From positions 62,001 to 126,000 of the forward strand of contig NZ_BCXD01000009.1 of NCBI RefSeq assembly GCF_001894925.1: 64,000 nt of DNA, read 5' to 3'. Positions 52,824 through 62,640 of this stretch are shown here, one piece after another; the first letter of the stretch is position 1; every line of letters starts with the position of its first letter. This DNA comes from Rhodococcus rhodnii NBRC 100604. GTDB taxonomy: Bacteria; Actinomycetota; Actinomycetes; Mycobacteriales; Mycobacteriaceae. The notes under the pieces were generated by a model. It was not told the origin of the DNA, ran no database searches, and was given only the letters and a program-made list of their open reading frames with translations. The position numbers and the translations under genes are program-made.

Positions 52824-53006
52824 GTGGCTGTCCCGAAGCGCAGAATGTCGCGATCCAACACCCGGTCGCGTCGGAGCCAGTGGAAGGCCGCTGCGCCGAC
52901 CCTCGTGACGTGCACAAACCGCGCGTGTGGCGAGAAGAAGCTCCCCCACGTCGCGTGCCCGGCATGTGGCACCTACAAGGGTCGCCAGGTCACCGCAGCG
53001 ATCTGA
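52824..53006 (+). CDS. rpmF: 50S ribosomal protein L32
   Basis: This 60-aa ribosomal protein begins [20 protein letters not shown], the family signature. It keeps the zinc ribbon as CTNRAC and CPAC. GTG start with GAGGAGAAG overlapping the end of the upstream gene. rnc follows in the same operon. Confidence 0.96.
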   Translation: MAVPKRRMSRSNTRSRRSQWKAAAPTLVTCTNRACGEKKLPHVACPACGTYKGRQVTAAI

Positions 53007-53020
53007 TTCGTCGGTTTCCG

Positions 53021-53767
53021 GTGAACACCGACTCTCGCAGCACACCCGAGCGCGGCGACGAGGGCCATGAGCCCCTCCTCGCCGCGCTCGGCGTTACGCT
53101 CGATCCCGAACTGCTGACGCTCGCGCTCACCCACCGCTCGTACGCGTACGAGCACGGTGGGCTACCCACCAACGAACGCCTCGAGTTTCTCGGCGACTCG
53201 GTGCTGGGCCTCGCCGTGACCGAGCGGCTCTATCTCGATCACCCCACTCGCCCCGAGGGCGAACTCGCGAAGATCCGCGCCAGCATCGTCAACATGCACG
53301 CGCTCGCCGAGGTCGCGCGGGAGCTGGGCCCCGGTGGGCTCGGTGCCCACATCCTGCTCGGCAAGGGCGAGGAGATGACGGGCGGCCGCGACAAGCCGAG
53401 CATCCTCGCCGACGGCATGGAGTCGCTCCTCGGCGCGATCCACCTGCAGCACGGCATCGACGTCGCGCGCGGCGTCGTGTCGCGGCTCTTCGGCGCCCTC
53501 CTCGAACGTGCGCCCGGACTCGGCGCCGGCCTCGACTGGAAGACAAGCCTGCAGGAGCTGACGGCCGAACGCGGCCTCGGCGTCCCCGCGTACGAGATCA
53601 CCGCGACCGGGCCCGATCACGACAAGGAGTTCACCGCGACCGTCGTCGTCGCGGGTGGCGGACTCGGCGTCGGCGTCGGACGCACGAAGAAGGAAGCCGA
53701 GCAGAAGGCCGCCGCGACCGCGTGGACCGAGCTGAGCGGCGGCCCCGCCGACGTCGCCGGCGCGTAG
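53021..53767 (+). CDS. rnc: Ribonuclease III
   Basis: This 248-aa enzyme cleaves double-stranded RNA in rRNA and mRNA processing. The catalytic signature [14 protein letters not shown] starts at residue 51, and the second metal-binding segment is [14 protein letters not shown]-terminal double-stranded-RNA-binding domain (about residues 170-240) has the typical [13 protein letters not shown] ending. The GTG at 53021 follows a gap of 14 nt from rpmF. mutM follows 4 nt after the stop. Confidence 0.96.
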   Translation: MNTDSRSTPERGDEGHEPLLAALGVTLDPELLTLALTHRSYAYEHGGLPTNERLEFLGDSVLGLAVTERLYLDHPTRPEGELAKIRASIVNMHALAEVARELGPGGLGAHILLGKGEEMTGGRDKPSILADGMESLLGAIHLQHGIDVARGVVSRLFGALLERAPGLGAGLDWKTSLQELTAERGLGVPAYEITATGPDHDKEFTATVVVAGGGLGVGVGRTKKEAEQKAAATAWTELSGGPADVAGA

Positions 53768-53771
53768 TCGC

Positions 53772-54695
53772 GTGCCCGAACTCCCCGAAGTCGAGGTCGT
53801 TCGTCGTGGCCTCGAGAAGTTCGTCGTCGGACGGACGATCACCGACGTCGAGGTGAACCACCCGAGGGCCGTGCGACGGCACGTCCCGGGTGCCCGCGAT
53901 CTCGAGGCGCAGCTGACCGGCCGCGTCGTGACGGCCGCACGCCGCCGCGGCAAGTTCCTGTGGCTCGTGCTCGACGGTGGGGAACCAGGCGACAGTGAAC
54001 CAGCCGGGGGTGATCTCGCGCTCGTCGTCCATCTCGGGATGAGCGGGCAGATGCTCGTGCAGCCGAGCACCGCGCCCGACGAGAAGCACCTGCACATCCG
54101 GACACGGCTCGACTCCGGCGACGAACTCCGCTTCGTCGATCAGCGGACCTTCGGAGGATGGGCGATCGCTCCGCTCGTGCCGACGCCGGACGGCCCTGAC
54201 ACCGTCCCCGACTCGGCCGCCCACATCGCGCGCGATCCGATGGACGAGCTCTTCGACCGCGACGCCGTCGTGGACACGCTGCGGCGCAAGCACACCGAGA
54301 TCAAGCGCGCGCTGCTCGATCAGACCGTCGTCTCGGGGATCGGCAACATCTACGCCGACGAGGCGCTGTGGCGGGCGAAGGTCCACGGTGCGCGGCTCAC
54401 CGACCGGCTCTCGCGACCGGTCCTGCGGCGCATCCTCGACGCCGCGCACGACGTCATGGCCGACGCCCTGCATCAGGGCGGAACGAGCTTCGACGCGTTG
54501 TACGTCAACGTCAACGGCGAATCGGGCTACTTCGATCGCTCGCTGTCGGTGTACGGGCGCGCCGATCGGCCGTGCCCGCGCTGCGGCGCCCCGATCCGCC
54601 GGCAGAAGTTCACGAACCGCTCGTCGTTCAGCTGCCCGCGCTGCCAGCCCGCGCCCCGTCCCGCGGCTGCGGCGAGTGGCACAATCGGCACATGA
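53772..54695 (+). CDS. mutM: Formamidopyrimidine-DNA glycosylase
   Basis: This 307-aa bifunctional glycosylase/AP lyase removes 8-oxoguanine and ring-opened purines. After the initiator, P2-E3[10 protein letters not shown] is the catalytic N terminus. The helix-two-turn-helix has [20 protein letters not shown], and the C-terminal zinc finger is [20 protein letters not shown] followed by CPRC. Together with mutT1 it provides the oxidised-guanine repair system in this window. It overlaps the OsmC gene by 4 nt. Confidence 0.96.
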   Translation: MPELPEVEVVRRGLEKFVVGRTITDVEVNHPRAVRRHVPGARDLEAQLTGRVVTAARRRGKFLWLVLDGGEPGDSEPAGGDLALVVHLGMSGQMLVQPSTAPDEKHLHIRTRLDSGDELRFVDQRTFGGWAIAPLVPTPDGPDTVPDSAAHIARDPMDELFDRDAVVDTLRRKHTEIKRALLDQTVVSGIGNIYADEALWRAKVHGARLTDRLSRPVLRRILDAAHDVMADALHQGGTSFDALYVNVNGESGYFDRSLSVYGRADRPCPRCGAPIRRQKFTNRSSFSCPRCQPAPRPAAAASGTIGT

Positions 54696-55156
54696 CCGAG
54701 CAGACCACCGCCGAGAACGCACAGCCCCAGCAGAACGCTCCCGCCGCCACCACGCTGTGGGTCGAGCGCACCGGCACCCGCCGCTACGTCGGGCACAGTT
54801 CGCGCGGCGCCGAGGTCCTCGTCGGTTCCGAGAGCGTCGAGGGCGTCTTCACGCCCGGTGAGCTGCTGAAGATCGCGCTCGCCGCCTGCACCGGCATGGC
54901 CTCCGACTTCGCGTTGTCGCGGCGGCTCGGCGATCACTACGACGCGACCATTCGCGTCTCCGGCGCCGCGGACCGTGACAACGAGACGTACCCGAAGCTC
55001 GAGGAGACCCTCGAACTCGACCTCAGCGAACTCGACGCCGACGCACGCGAGCGGCTGCTCACACTCGTGCAGCGTTCCGTCGACAAGGCCTGCACCGTCG
55101 GGCGCACGCTGAAGGCGGGTACCGAGGTCGAGCTCTCGATCGCCGTCGACGAATGA
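54692..55156 (+). CDS. OsmC-family peroxiredoxin-like protein
   Basis: This 154-aa protein has the two active-site cysteines of the OsmC/Ohr fold, in [11 protein letters not shown] and [10 protein letters not shown]. It probably reduces organic hydroperoxides with a thiol. A polar N-terminal stretch of 18 residues precedes the fold. It corresponds to Rv2923c between fpg (mutM) and acyP. It is coupled by 4-nt overlaps on both sides. Confidence 0.93.
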   Translation: MTEQTTAENAQPQQNAPAATTLWVERTGTRRYVGHSSRGAEVLVGSESVEGVFTPGELLKIALAACTGMASDFALSRRLGDHYDATIRVSGAADRDNETYPKLEETLELDLSELDADARERLLTLVQRSVDKACTVGRTLKAGTEVELSIAVDE

Positions 55157-55434
55157 GTAGGGAGCCCGAACGCCTCACCGCATGGGTGCACGGGACCGTC
55201 CAGGGCGTGGGCTTCCGGTGGTGGACGCGCGCGAGGGCCCTCGAACTCGGGCTCGTCGGCTACGCGTCGAATCAGCGCGACGGCCGGGTCCTCGTCGTCG
55301 CGGAGGGAGAGCGCGGCGCGCTCGACACTCTCGTCGGAATGCTGGAGTCCAGTGGTACCCCGGGACGCGTCGATCGCGTCGTCCACACGTACGACACGCC
55401 ACGCGGGGATCTCACCGGGTTCGTGGAGCGATGA
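55153..55434 (+). CDS. acyP: Acylphosphatase
   Basis: This 93-aa enzyme hydrolyses acyl phosphates. The active site is visible as TVQGVGFRWWTRARALELG, with the catalytic arginine in GFRWW and asparagine in YASNQRDGRV. ATG at 55153 overlaps the OsmC stop. It is the last gene before smc, as in M. tuberculosis. Confidence 0.94.
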   Translation: MSREPERLTAWVHGTVQGVGFRWWTRARALELGLVGYASNQRDGRVLVVAEGERGALDTLVGMLESSGTPGRVDRVVHTYDTPRGDLTGFVER

Positions 55435-55442
55435 CGCGCCGG

Positions 55443-55448
55443 TAGGAT
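55443..55448 (+). promoter_or_regulatory. Leaderless -10 of smc
   Basis: TAGGAT lies 7 nt before the smc ATG, in the short gap after acyP. No ribosome site is present. Confidence 0.5.
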
Positions 55449-55455
55449 TCTCCGA

Positions 55456-58400
55456 ATGCATCTGAAGAGTCTGACGCTCAAGGGCTTCAAGTCCTTCGCG
55501 TCGGCGACGACGCTGCGGTTCGAACCCGGAATCACGTGCGTCGTCGGGCCCAACGGCTCGGGCAAGTCGAACGTCGTCGACGCCCTCACGTGGGTGATGG
55601 GTGAGCAGGGCGCGAAGGCCCTGCGCGGCGGCAAGATGGAGGACGTCATCTTCGCCGGGACGGCGGGCCGTGCGCCGCTCGGGCGCGCGGAGGTCACGCT
55701 CACGATCGACAACTCGGACGGCGCACTCCCGATCGACTACTCCGAGGTGTCGGTCACCCGCCGGATGTTCCGCGACGGCGCGGGCGAGTACGAGATCAAC
55801 GGCTCGTCGTGCCGGCTCATGGACGTCCAGGAACTGCTCAGCGACTCCGGCATCGGCCGCGAGATGCACGTCATCGTCGGGCAGGGCCGGCTCGCCGCCA
55901 TCCTCGAATCCCGGCCCGAGGACCGGCGGGCGTTCATCGAGGAGGCCGCGGGCGTCCTCAAGCACCGCAAGCGCAAAGAGAAGGCGGTACGCAAGCTCGA
56001 CTCGATGCAGGCCAACCTCGCGCGCTTGACCGATCTGACCACCGAACTGCGCCGTCAGCTCAAGCCGCTCGGGCGGCAGGCCGAGGTCGCGCGGCGCGCC
56101 CAGACGATCCAGGCAGACCTGCGTGACGCGCGGCTGCGGCTCGCGGCGGACGATCTCGTGACGCGGCGTGGCGAACTCGAAGCGCAGGTGACTTCGGAAC
56201 AGGCTGCGCGCGAGCAGTACGACCTCGTCTCCCGCGAACTGGAGGAGGCGAACGCGGAACTCGGCCGGCACGAGCAGGATCTGGCGCGACTGACGCCCGG
56301 CGCGGAGGCGGCGTCGCAGACGTGGTTCCGGCTGTCCGCCCTCGCGGAGCGCATGAGCGCGACCGTCAGGATCGCGAGCGAACGCGCCCGTCACCTCGAC
56401 AGCGATCCGGAACCGCCGCGCGGGGAGGACCCGGACCGGATGGAGGAGCGCGCGGAACGCGTCGCGCAGGAGGAAGCCGAACTCGCGGAGGGTGTCGAGA
56501 TCGCGCGCGCCGCGCTCGACGCCGCGCAGGAACAGCTCGCCGCGACCGAGGAGGCAGCCGCCGAGGCGGAGCGCGCACACCTCGCCGCGGTGCGCGCGAT
56601 CGCGGATCGCCGCGAGGGCCTCGCGCGACTGTCGGGACGCGTCGACACGCTGCGGACCCGCGCCGATTCGACCGACGCCGAGGTCGCGCGCCTCACCGCC
56701 GCCATCGACGAGGCCCGAGCCCGCGCCGACACCGCGCAGGCCGAGTTCGAGCAGGTACAGGACACGATCGGCGATCTCGACGCCGGTGAACTCGGCCTCG
56801 ACTCGAATCACGAACGCGCGCAGGCCGCGCTCGCCGCGGCCCGCGAGCGGCTCCAGCAACTGCAGGACGACGAGCGCACGGCAGGCCAGCAGGTCGCGTC
56901 GCTGAGCGCCCGAATCGATGCGCTCGCCGTCGGCCTCGAACGTCGGGACGCCGCGGGCTGGCTGCTCGGCCGCAGCGACTCCGGTGTCGCTGGCACACTC
57001 GCCGACACCCTCACCGTCGAGCCGGGCTACGAGGCCGCGATCACGGCGGCGCTGGGCCCCGCGGCCGAGGCCGTCGTCGCGGAGTCCGCCGACGCCGCGA
57101 TCGCCGCGGTCGCCGCGTTGCGGGCCGGCGACGAAGGCCGCGCCTCGGTGGTCTTCGGCGGCGACGCGCCGAGCCCGCGCTCGGCCGTCCCCGGCGGTGC
57201 CGGTGCGCGGTGGGCCGCCGACGTCGTCACGTGCGACGGGCGGCTGCGGGGTGCGCTCGCGTCGATTCTGCGCGACGTCGTCGTCGTGGACGGGCTCGCC
57301 GAGGCCACCGGCCTCGTCCGGCAGGCCCCCGAACTGCGGGCCGTCACGCGCGACGGCGACGTCGTGGGGCCCGGCTGGCTCACCGGCGGCGCGGAGCGGC
57401 AGCAGAGCACGATCGAGATCCAGGCCGCGATCGACGCGTCGCGCGCCGATCTCACGCACGCCGAACGTCGCGCCGAGGAACTCGCGGCGTCGCTCGCGGG
57501 AGCCCGCGAGGAGGTCGACGCCCGCACCGAGTTCGCCGAGCAGGCACTCGCGGCCCTCAACGAATCGGACGCCGCCTTGTCCGCCGTGTACGAGCAGCTC
57601 GGCAGGCTGGGGCAGGCCGCGCGCGCGGCGAGCGCCGAGGCCGACCGGCTCGGCGATCAGCGGCGACGCGCCGAGAGCGGCCGCGAGGACACCCTCACCG
57701 AACTCGTGGAACTCGAGGAGCGGTTGCGCCTCGCCGAGACCGACCGCCCGCACGACGACGACGGCTCCACGTCGTCGACGGATCTCGAACGCGAGAGCGC
57801 CGCCGCGGCCGTCGCCGAGGTGCGCGCCGTCGAGGTCGACGCACGGCTGACGTTGCGGACGGCCGAGGAGCGCGCCGACGCCGTCCGCGGCCGCGCCGAC
57901 GCGCTGCGTCGCCAGGCCCGTGCCGAACGCGACGCGCGTGCCCGTGCCGAACGCGCCCGCGCAGCACGCCGCAGCGCCGCCGAGATCGCGACCGCCGTCG
58001 CGAGCGCGGGGGAGCGGGTCCGGGAACGACTGGCACTCGTCGTCGAGACCGCGCGCGCCGAACGGGACGAGCTGGCCCGCGCCCGCAACGAACGGGCGCA
58101 GACCGTGGACGAGGCGAAGACGCGCGTACGCGAGCTCACCGCCCGGCTGTCCTCGCTCACCGACGCCGTCCACCGCGACGAGGTCGCGCGAGCCCAGGCC
58201 GCACTGCGCATCGAGCAGCTCGAGGACGCCGTCGTCGAGCAGCACGGGATGGCCCCCGCCGATCTGATCGCCGAGTACGGCCCCGAGGTTCCGCTTCCGC
58301 CCAGCGAACAGGAACTCGCCGAGTACGAGGCGGCCCGCGAACGTGGCGAGCAGGTCGTGCGGCCCGCACCCGTGCCGTACGACCGCGCGACCCAGGAACG

Positions 58401-59049
58401 CCGGGCCAAGCGTGCCGAGAAGGACCTCACGACACTCGGCAAGGTCAACCCGCTCGCACTCGAGGAGTTCGCGGCACTCGAGGAGCGCTACAACTTCCTC
58501 TCGACGCAACTCGAGGACGTCAAGAGCGCGCGCAAGGACCTGCTCGACGTCGTCGCGGAGGTCGACGCCCGCATCCTGCAGGTGTTCACCGAGGCGTACA
58601 CCGACGTCGAACGCGAGTTCGCGCAGGTGTTCGGCAAGCTGTTCCCGGGCGGCGAAGGCCGGCTCGTGCTCACCGATCCGTCCGACATGCTCACGACCGG
58701 TATCGAGGTCGAGGCCCGTCCGCCAGGCAAGAAGGTCAAACGCCTCTCGCTGCTGTCGGGCGGCGAGAAGTCGCTCACCGCCGTCGCGATGCTCGTCGCG
58801 ATCTTCCGGGCACGGCCGTCGCCGTTCTACGTCATGGACGAGGTCGAGGCCGCGCTCGACGACACGAATCTGCGGCGGCTCATCGGGCTGTTCGAGCAGT
58901 TGCGCGAGAAGTCGCAGCTCATCGTCATCACCCACCAGAAGCCCACGATGGAGATCGCGGACGCGCTCTACGGCGTGAGCATGCGCGGCGACGGCATCAC
59001 CACCGTCATCTCGCAGCGGCTGCGCGGGCAGGACATCCGCTCGGCCTGA
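55456..59049 (+). CDS. smc: Chromosome segregation ATPase SMC
   Basis: This 1197-aa condensin subunit organises the chromosome. The N-terminal head has Walker [10 protein letters not shown] near residues 32-40. Long coiled coils flank a hinge (about residues 500-640; [20 protein letters not shown]). The C-terminal head has the ABC signature LLSGGEKSL near 1100 and Walker [11 protein letters not shown] near 1127. Length is standard for actinobacteria. Partners ScpA and ScpB are not in the window. ftsY follows 78 nt later. Confidence 0.97.
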   Translation: MHLKSLTLKGFKSFASATTLRFEPGITCVVGPNGSGKSNVVDALTWVMGEQGAKALRGGKMEDVIFAGTAGRAPLGRAEVTLTIDNSDGALPIDYSEVSVTRRMFRDGAGEYEINGSSCRLMDVQELLSDSGIGREMHVIVGQGRLAAILESRPEDRRAFIEEAAGVLKHRKRKEKAVRKLDSMQANLARLTDLTTELRRQLKPLGRQAEVARRAQTIQADLRDARLRLAADDLVTRRGELEAQVTSEQAAREQYDLVSRELEEANAELGRHEQDLARLTPGAEAASQTWFRLSALAERMSATVRIASERARHLDSDPEPPRGEDPDRMEERAERVAQEEAELAEGVEIARAALDAAQEQLAATEEAAAEAERAHLAAVRAIADRREGLARLSGRVDTLRTRADSTDAEVARLTAAIDEARARADTAQAEFEQVQDTIGDLDAGELGLDSNHERAQAALAAARERLQQLQDDERTAGQQVASLSARIDALAVGLERRDAAGWLLGRSDSGVAGTLADTLTVEPGYEAAITAALGPAAEAVVAESADAAIAAVAALRAGDEGRASVVFGGDAPSPRSAVPGGAGARWAADVVTCDGRLRGALASILRDVVVVDGLAEATGLVRQAPELRAVTRDGDVVGPGWLTGGAERQQSTIEIQAAIDASRADLTHAERRAEELAASLAGAREEVDARTEFAEQALAALNESDAALSAVYEQLGRLGQAARAASAEADRLGDQRRRAESGREDTLTELVELEERLRLAETDRPHDDDGSTSSTDLERESAAAAVAEVRAVEVDARLTLRTAEERADAVRGRADALRRQARAERDARARAERARAARRSAAEIATAVASAGERVRERLALVVETARAERDELARARNERAQTVDEAKTRVRELTARLSSLTDAVHRDEVARAQAALRIEQLEDAVVEQHGMAPADLIAEYGPEVPLPPSEQELAEYEAARERGEQVVRPAPVPYDRATQERRAKRAEKDLTTLGKVNPLALEEFAALEERYNFLSTQLEDVKSARKDLLDVVAEVDARILQVFTEAYTDVEREFAQVFGKLFPGGEGRLVLTDPSDMLTTGIEVEARPPGKKVKRLSLLSGGEKSLTAVAMLVAIFRARPSPFYVMDEVEAALDDTNLRRLIGLFEQLREKSQLIVITHQKPTMEIADALYGVSMRGDGITTVISQRLRGQDIRSA

Positions 59050-59127
59050 TCCGCCGGTCCTCGCCGGGCCCGACGACGCGCGCGGGTCGCGCCCTCGCCG
59101 TGCGCCTCACGGTGAAACAATGGCCCG

Positions 59128-60549
59128 GTGACTGCTCAAGCATGGATCATCGTCGCGGCAGTGCTCGCGGTTCTCGTCGTGGCACTCGTCGTCGGCGGAG
59201 TGCTCTACCGTCGTCGCCGGGTGTCGCTGACCTCACCGGAGCCCGCGGAGGTGGAGAAGGCGAAGGATCGCTCCGGCGGATACACCGCCGGTGGCGGATT
59301 CAACTTCAGCCAGGGACCCACCGTGGCGCCGCCCGCACCGCGGAAGCCCACGCCGGTGCCGGTCGAGCCGCCGGTCGCCCCCGAGCCTCCCGTGACGGCC
59401 CAGCCTCCCGTGACGCCCGAACCGCCGGTCACCGCGGAGCCGCCCGTCACCGAATCGCCGCGTGCCGAGAGCGCCCCGGTCGCCGAGCCGGAGAGCGCGC
59501 CCGCGACCGAGAGCCACGAACCCGAAGTCGTCCCTGCACCGGAACCCGAGCCCGCTCCGGCACCCGAACCGGAGCCTGCGCCCGCCCCCGAACCGGAACC
59601 CGCGCCCGAACCGCAGATCGAGGAGATCGCGCCGACGGCAGGCCGGCTCGACCGGCTTCGCGGCCGGCTCTCGCGTTCGCAGAACGCTGTCGGCAAGAGC
59701 CTGCTCGGTCTGCTCGGCGGTGGCGACCTCGACGAGGACTCGTGGGAGGAGGTCGAGGACACGCTGCTCGTCGCCGACCTGGGCACCGCGACGACGACCA
59801 AGGTCGTGACGCGGCTCCGCGAGGAGATGGCGGCCAGGGGCGTGGCGTCCGAAGCACAGGCGCGCGCGATGCTGCGCGAGGTGCTCGTCGCCGAACTGCG
59901 GCCCGACCTCGACCGCTCGGTGCGGGCGCTCCCGCACGACGATCACCCCGCGGTTCTGCTCGTCGTCGGTGTGAACGGCACCGGCAAGACGACCACGACC
60001 GGCAAGTTGGCGCGCGTGCTCGTCGCGGACGGCCGCCGCGTCGTCCTGGGCGCGGCCGACACCTTCCGTGCCGCCGCCGCCGATCAGTTGCAGACCTGGG
60101 CCGACCGCGTGGGTGCCGAGGTCGTGCGCGGTAAGGAAGGCGCCGATCCCGCGGCTGTCGCGTTCGACGCCGTCGCGAAGGGCACCGAGGCCGGGGTCGA
60201 CGTCGTTCTGATCGATACCGCGGGCCGGTTGCACACGAAGACCGGACTCATGGACGAGCTGGGCAAGGTCAAGCGCGTCGTCGAGAAGAAGGCCTCCGTC
60301 GACGACGTTCTGCTCGTGCTCGACGCGACGATCGGCCAGAACGGTCTGGCCCAGGCACGGGTGTTCGCCGAGGTCGTCGACATCACGGGCGTCGTGCTCA
60401 CGAAACTCGACGGGACGGCGAAGGGCGGCATCGTGTTCCAGGTTCAGCACGAGCTGGGCGTGCCGGTCAAGCTCGTCGGTCTCGGCGAGGGCGCCGACGA
60501 TCTCGCGCCGTTCGAACCGGGCGCGTTCGTGGACGCTCTGCTGGGCTGA
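59128..60549 (+). CDS. ftsY: Signal recognition particle receptor FtsY
   Basis: This 473-aa GTPase docks SRP-ribosome complexes at the membrane. An N-terminal membrane span (residues 5-27) is followed by an acidic, Pro/Glu/Ala-rich region of about 110 residues with PVTAEPP-like and EPEPAPAP repeats. The NG domain then starts near GRLDRLRGRLSRSQNAVGKS. The P loop is GVNGTGKTTT near residue 282, and DTAGRL and TKLDGTAKGG follow. GTG at 59128 has a weak AACAAT hexamer 6 nt upstream. Confidence 0.96.
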   Translation: MTAQAWIIVAAVLAVLVVALVVGGVLYRRRRVSLTSPEPAEVEKAKDRSGGYTAGGGFNFSQGPTVAPPAPRKPTPVPVEPPVAPEPPVTAQPPVTPEPPVTAEPPVTESPRAESAPVAEPESAPATESHEPEVVPAPEPEPAPAPEPEPAPAPEPEPAPEPQIEEIAPTAGRLDRLRGRLSRSQNAVGKSLLGLLGGGDLDEDSWEEVEDTLLVADLGTATTTKVVTRLREEMAARGVASEAQARAMLREVLVAELRPDLDRSVRALPHDDHPAVLLVVGVNGTGKTTTTGKLARVLVADGRRVVLGAADTFRAAAADQLQTWADRVGAEVVRGKEGADPAAVAFDAVAKGTEAGVDVVLIDTAGRLHTKTGLMDELGKVKRVVEKKASVDDVLLVLDATIGQNGLAQARVFAEVVDITGVVLTKLDGTAKGGIVFQVQHELGVPVKLVGLGEGADDLAPFEPGAFVDALLG

Positions 60550-60649
60550 CCGTCCCGCACGGCGTCGGCCGGCCGTGGCGCACGAAACCGACCGGCAGGT
60601 GAGCGAAATCGCCTGGTGATACCCAGATGCAACACGATGTGCGGATTCG

Positions 60650-60687
60650 TTCACATGCGTGAAACAGTGGTGCGCCATGCCGGAAAC
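60650..60687 (+). promoter_or_regulatory. GlnR box upstream of amt
   Basis: TTCAC-n6-GAAAC-n6-GCGCC-n6-GAAAC lies at 60650-60687, about 65-100 nt before the amt start. Both GAAAC half-sites and the 6-nt spacings fit the actinobacterial GlnR consensus (GTNAC-n6-GAAAC twice); the two GTNAC positions are only partly matched. amt-glnK-glnD is the classic GlnR target. Confidence 0.75.
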
Positions 60688-60749
60688 ATCGTGAAATGAG
60701 AGTGCTCCTTGACGACGTGCAGCAGAGCGCGCGACAAGGAGGAGACAAG

Positions 60750-62054
60750 TTGAGCCCCGACGATTTGCTGGCCAACTCGGGCAACGCGGCATGGATGCTG
60801 ATGGCATCGGCACTCGTGCTGCTCATGACCCCCGGCCTGGCGTTCTTCTACGGCGGAATGTCCCGCCAGAAGTCCGTCCTGAACATGATGATGATGTCGT
60901 TCGGTTCGATGGCCGTCATCGCCGTCATCTACGTGCTGTGGGGCTGGTCGATGTCCTACGGCACCGAGAGCATCGGCGGAATCTTCGCCAACCCGTTCGA
61001 GTTCCTCGGTCTGAAGGACTCGATCATGGACGAGGAAGGCAACTTCATCGCCGGCGCCGCCGGTTACCCGAACATCATCGACGTGGGCTTCCAGACCACG
61101 TTCGCGATCATCACGACCGCGCTCATCAGCGGTGCGCTCGCGGAGCGCGTCAAGTTCGGGACGTGGATGCTCTTCTCGGCCGTCTGGGTCACGCTGGTCT
61201 ACTTCCCGCTCGCGCACATGGTGTGGGGTGGCGGCCTGCTCTCGGGCTCGGAGAACAGCATCGCGGCCTGGATGTTCGGCACGGTCGACGACGGTGAAGG
61301 CGGACTCGTCGCCGCCGTCGAGCCGATCGACTTCGCGGGCGGCACGGTCGTCCACATCAACGCCGGTATCGCCGCGTTCGTCCTGGCAGTCGTGGTGGGC
61401 AAGCGGCTCGGCTTCGGCAAGACCGCCTTCCGCCCGCACAACCTGCCGTTCGTGATGCTCGGTGCGGCCCTGCTGTGGTTCGGCTGGTTCGGCTTCAACG
61501 CCGGTTCGGCGTTCGCCGCGGACGGTGGCGCTGGCCTGGCCTGGGTCAACACCACCACGGCTACCGCGGCCGCGATCCTCGGCTGGCTGCTCACCGAGCG
61601 GATCCGCGACGGCCACGCCACGAGCCTCGGCGCCGCGTCGGGTGCCGTCGCCGGTCTCGTCGCGATCACCCCCGCCGCCGGCTCGCTGAGCCCGGTCGGC
61701 TCGATCCTGCTCGGCGTCGTCGCCGGCATCCTGTCGGCGCTCGCCGTCGGCCTGAAGTTCCGGTTCGGCTACGACGACTCGCTCGACGTCGTCGGCGTCC
61801 ACCTGGTCGCCGGCCTGTGGGGCACCGTCGCGATCGGTTTCCTCGGAACCGAGACGGGTCTGTTCTACGGTGGCGACTACCAGCAGCTCGTGATCCAGAT
61901 CGTGATCGCGGTGGTCGCACTGATCTTCACCGCCGTGATGACCGCGATCATCGCGTTCGCGCTGAAGCCGCTCGGCTGGCGCGTCTCGGAGGAGTCGGAG
62001 AAGCGAGGAATCGACGAATCCGAGCACGCCGAGACCGCGTACGACCTCGCATAG
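60750..62054 (+). CDS. amt: Ammonium transporter
   Basis: This 434-aa membrane protein has eleven predicted spans and takes up ammonium. Family segments are MLMASALVLLMTPGLAFFYGG, the pore histidine in GGTVVHINAGIAAF, and DVVGVHLVAGLWGTVAIG with the second. The TTG start at 60750 is preferred: AGGAGGAG lies 7-8 nt upstream, while an in-frame ATG at 60696 has no ribosome site and precedes an unconserved stretch. It heads the amt-glnK-glnD cluster and is likely GlnR-regulated. The cytoplasmic tail ends in EHAETAYDLA. Confidence 0.95.
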   Translation: MSPDDLLANSGNAAWMLMASALVLLMTPGLAFFYGGMSRQKSVLNMMMMSFGSMAVIAVIYVLWGWSMSYGTESIGGIFANPFEFLGLKDSIMDEEGNFIAGAAGYPNIIDVGFQTTFAIITTALISGALAERVKFGTWMLFSAVWVTLVYFPLAHMVWGGGLLSGSENSIAAWMFGTVDDGEGGLVAAVEPIDFAGGTVVHINAGIAAFVLAVVVGKRLGFGKTAFRPHNLPFVMLGAALLWFGWFGFNAGSAFAADGGAGLAWVNTTTATAAAILGWLLTERIRDGHATSLGAASGAVAGLVAITPAAGSLSPVGSILLGVVAGILSALAVGLKFRFGYDDSLDVVGVHLVAGLWGTVAIGFLGTETGLFYGGDYQQLVIQIVIAVVALIFTAVMTAIIAFALKPLGWRVSEESEKRGIDESEHAETAYDLA

Positions 62055-62480
<426 letters not shown>

Positions 62481-62483
62481 TCG

Positions 62484-62564
62484 TTCACCGTTCGGGTGAA
62501 CAGTTCCAACTGGTGAAGCAGGGGCCCCGGCTCCGCCGCCGTCACGGGTGGTGGAGCCGGGGCC
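62484..62564 (+). terminator. Hairpins between glnK and glnD
   Basis: A small stem (TTCACC/GGTGAA, 62484-62500) is followed by a strong 12-bp GC stem (GGCCCCGGCTCC at 62523-62534, GGAGCCGGGGCC at 62553-62564) and TTCCTGTT. It could terminate most transcripts after glnK, so that glnD is expressed at a lower level or from its own promoter. Confidence 0.7.
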
Positions 62565-62640
62565 GTTCCTGTTGGTGAGGTCCGTCGGGTGCGACGGGCG
62601 AACAATCCGCGGCCCGTGCCGCGATCGAGGAGGAGTGACC

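Noticed and set aside
54937-58935. A 1332-codon open frame antisense to smc
   Set aside because: It follows from the third-position GC bias of smc; Walker and signature motifs are on the plus strand.
59116-59121. Leaderless start of ftsY from AACAAT
   Set aside because: The hexamer departs from TANNNT at its first base; too weak to list as a promoter.
60696-60749. ATG start for amt 18 codons upstream
   Set aside because: It has no ribosome site and adds unconserved residues, while TTG at 60750 has AGGAGG at ideal spacing.
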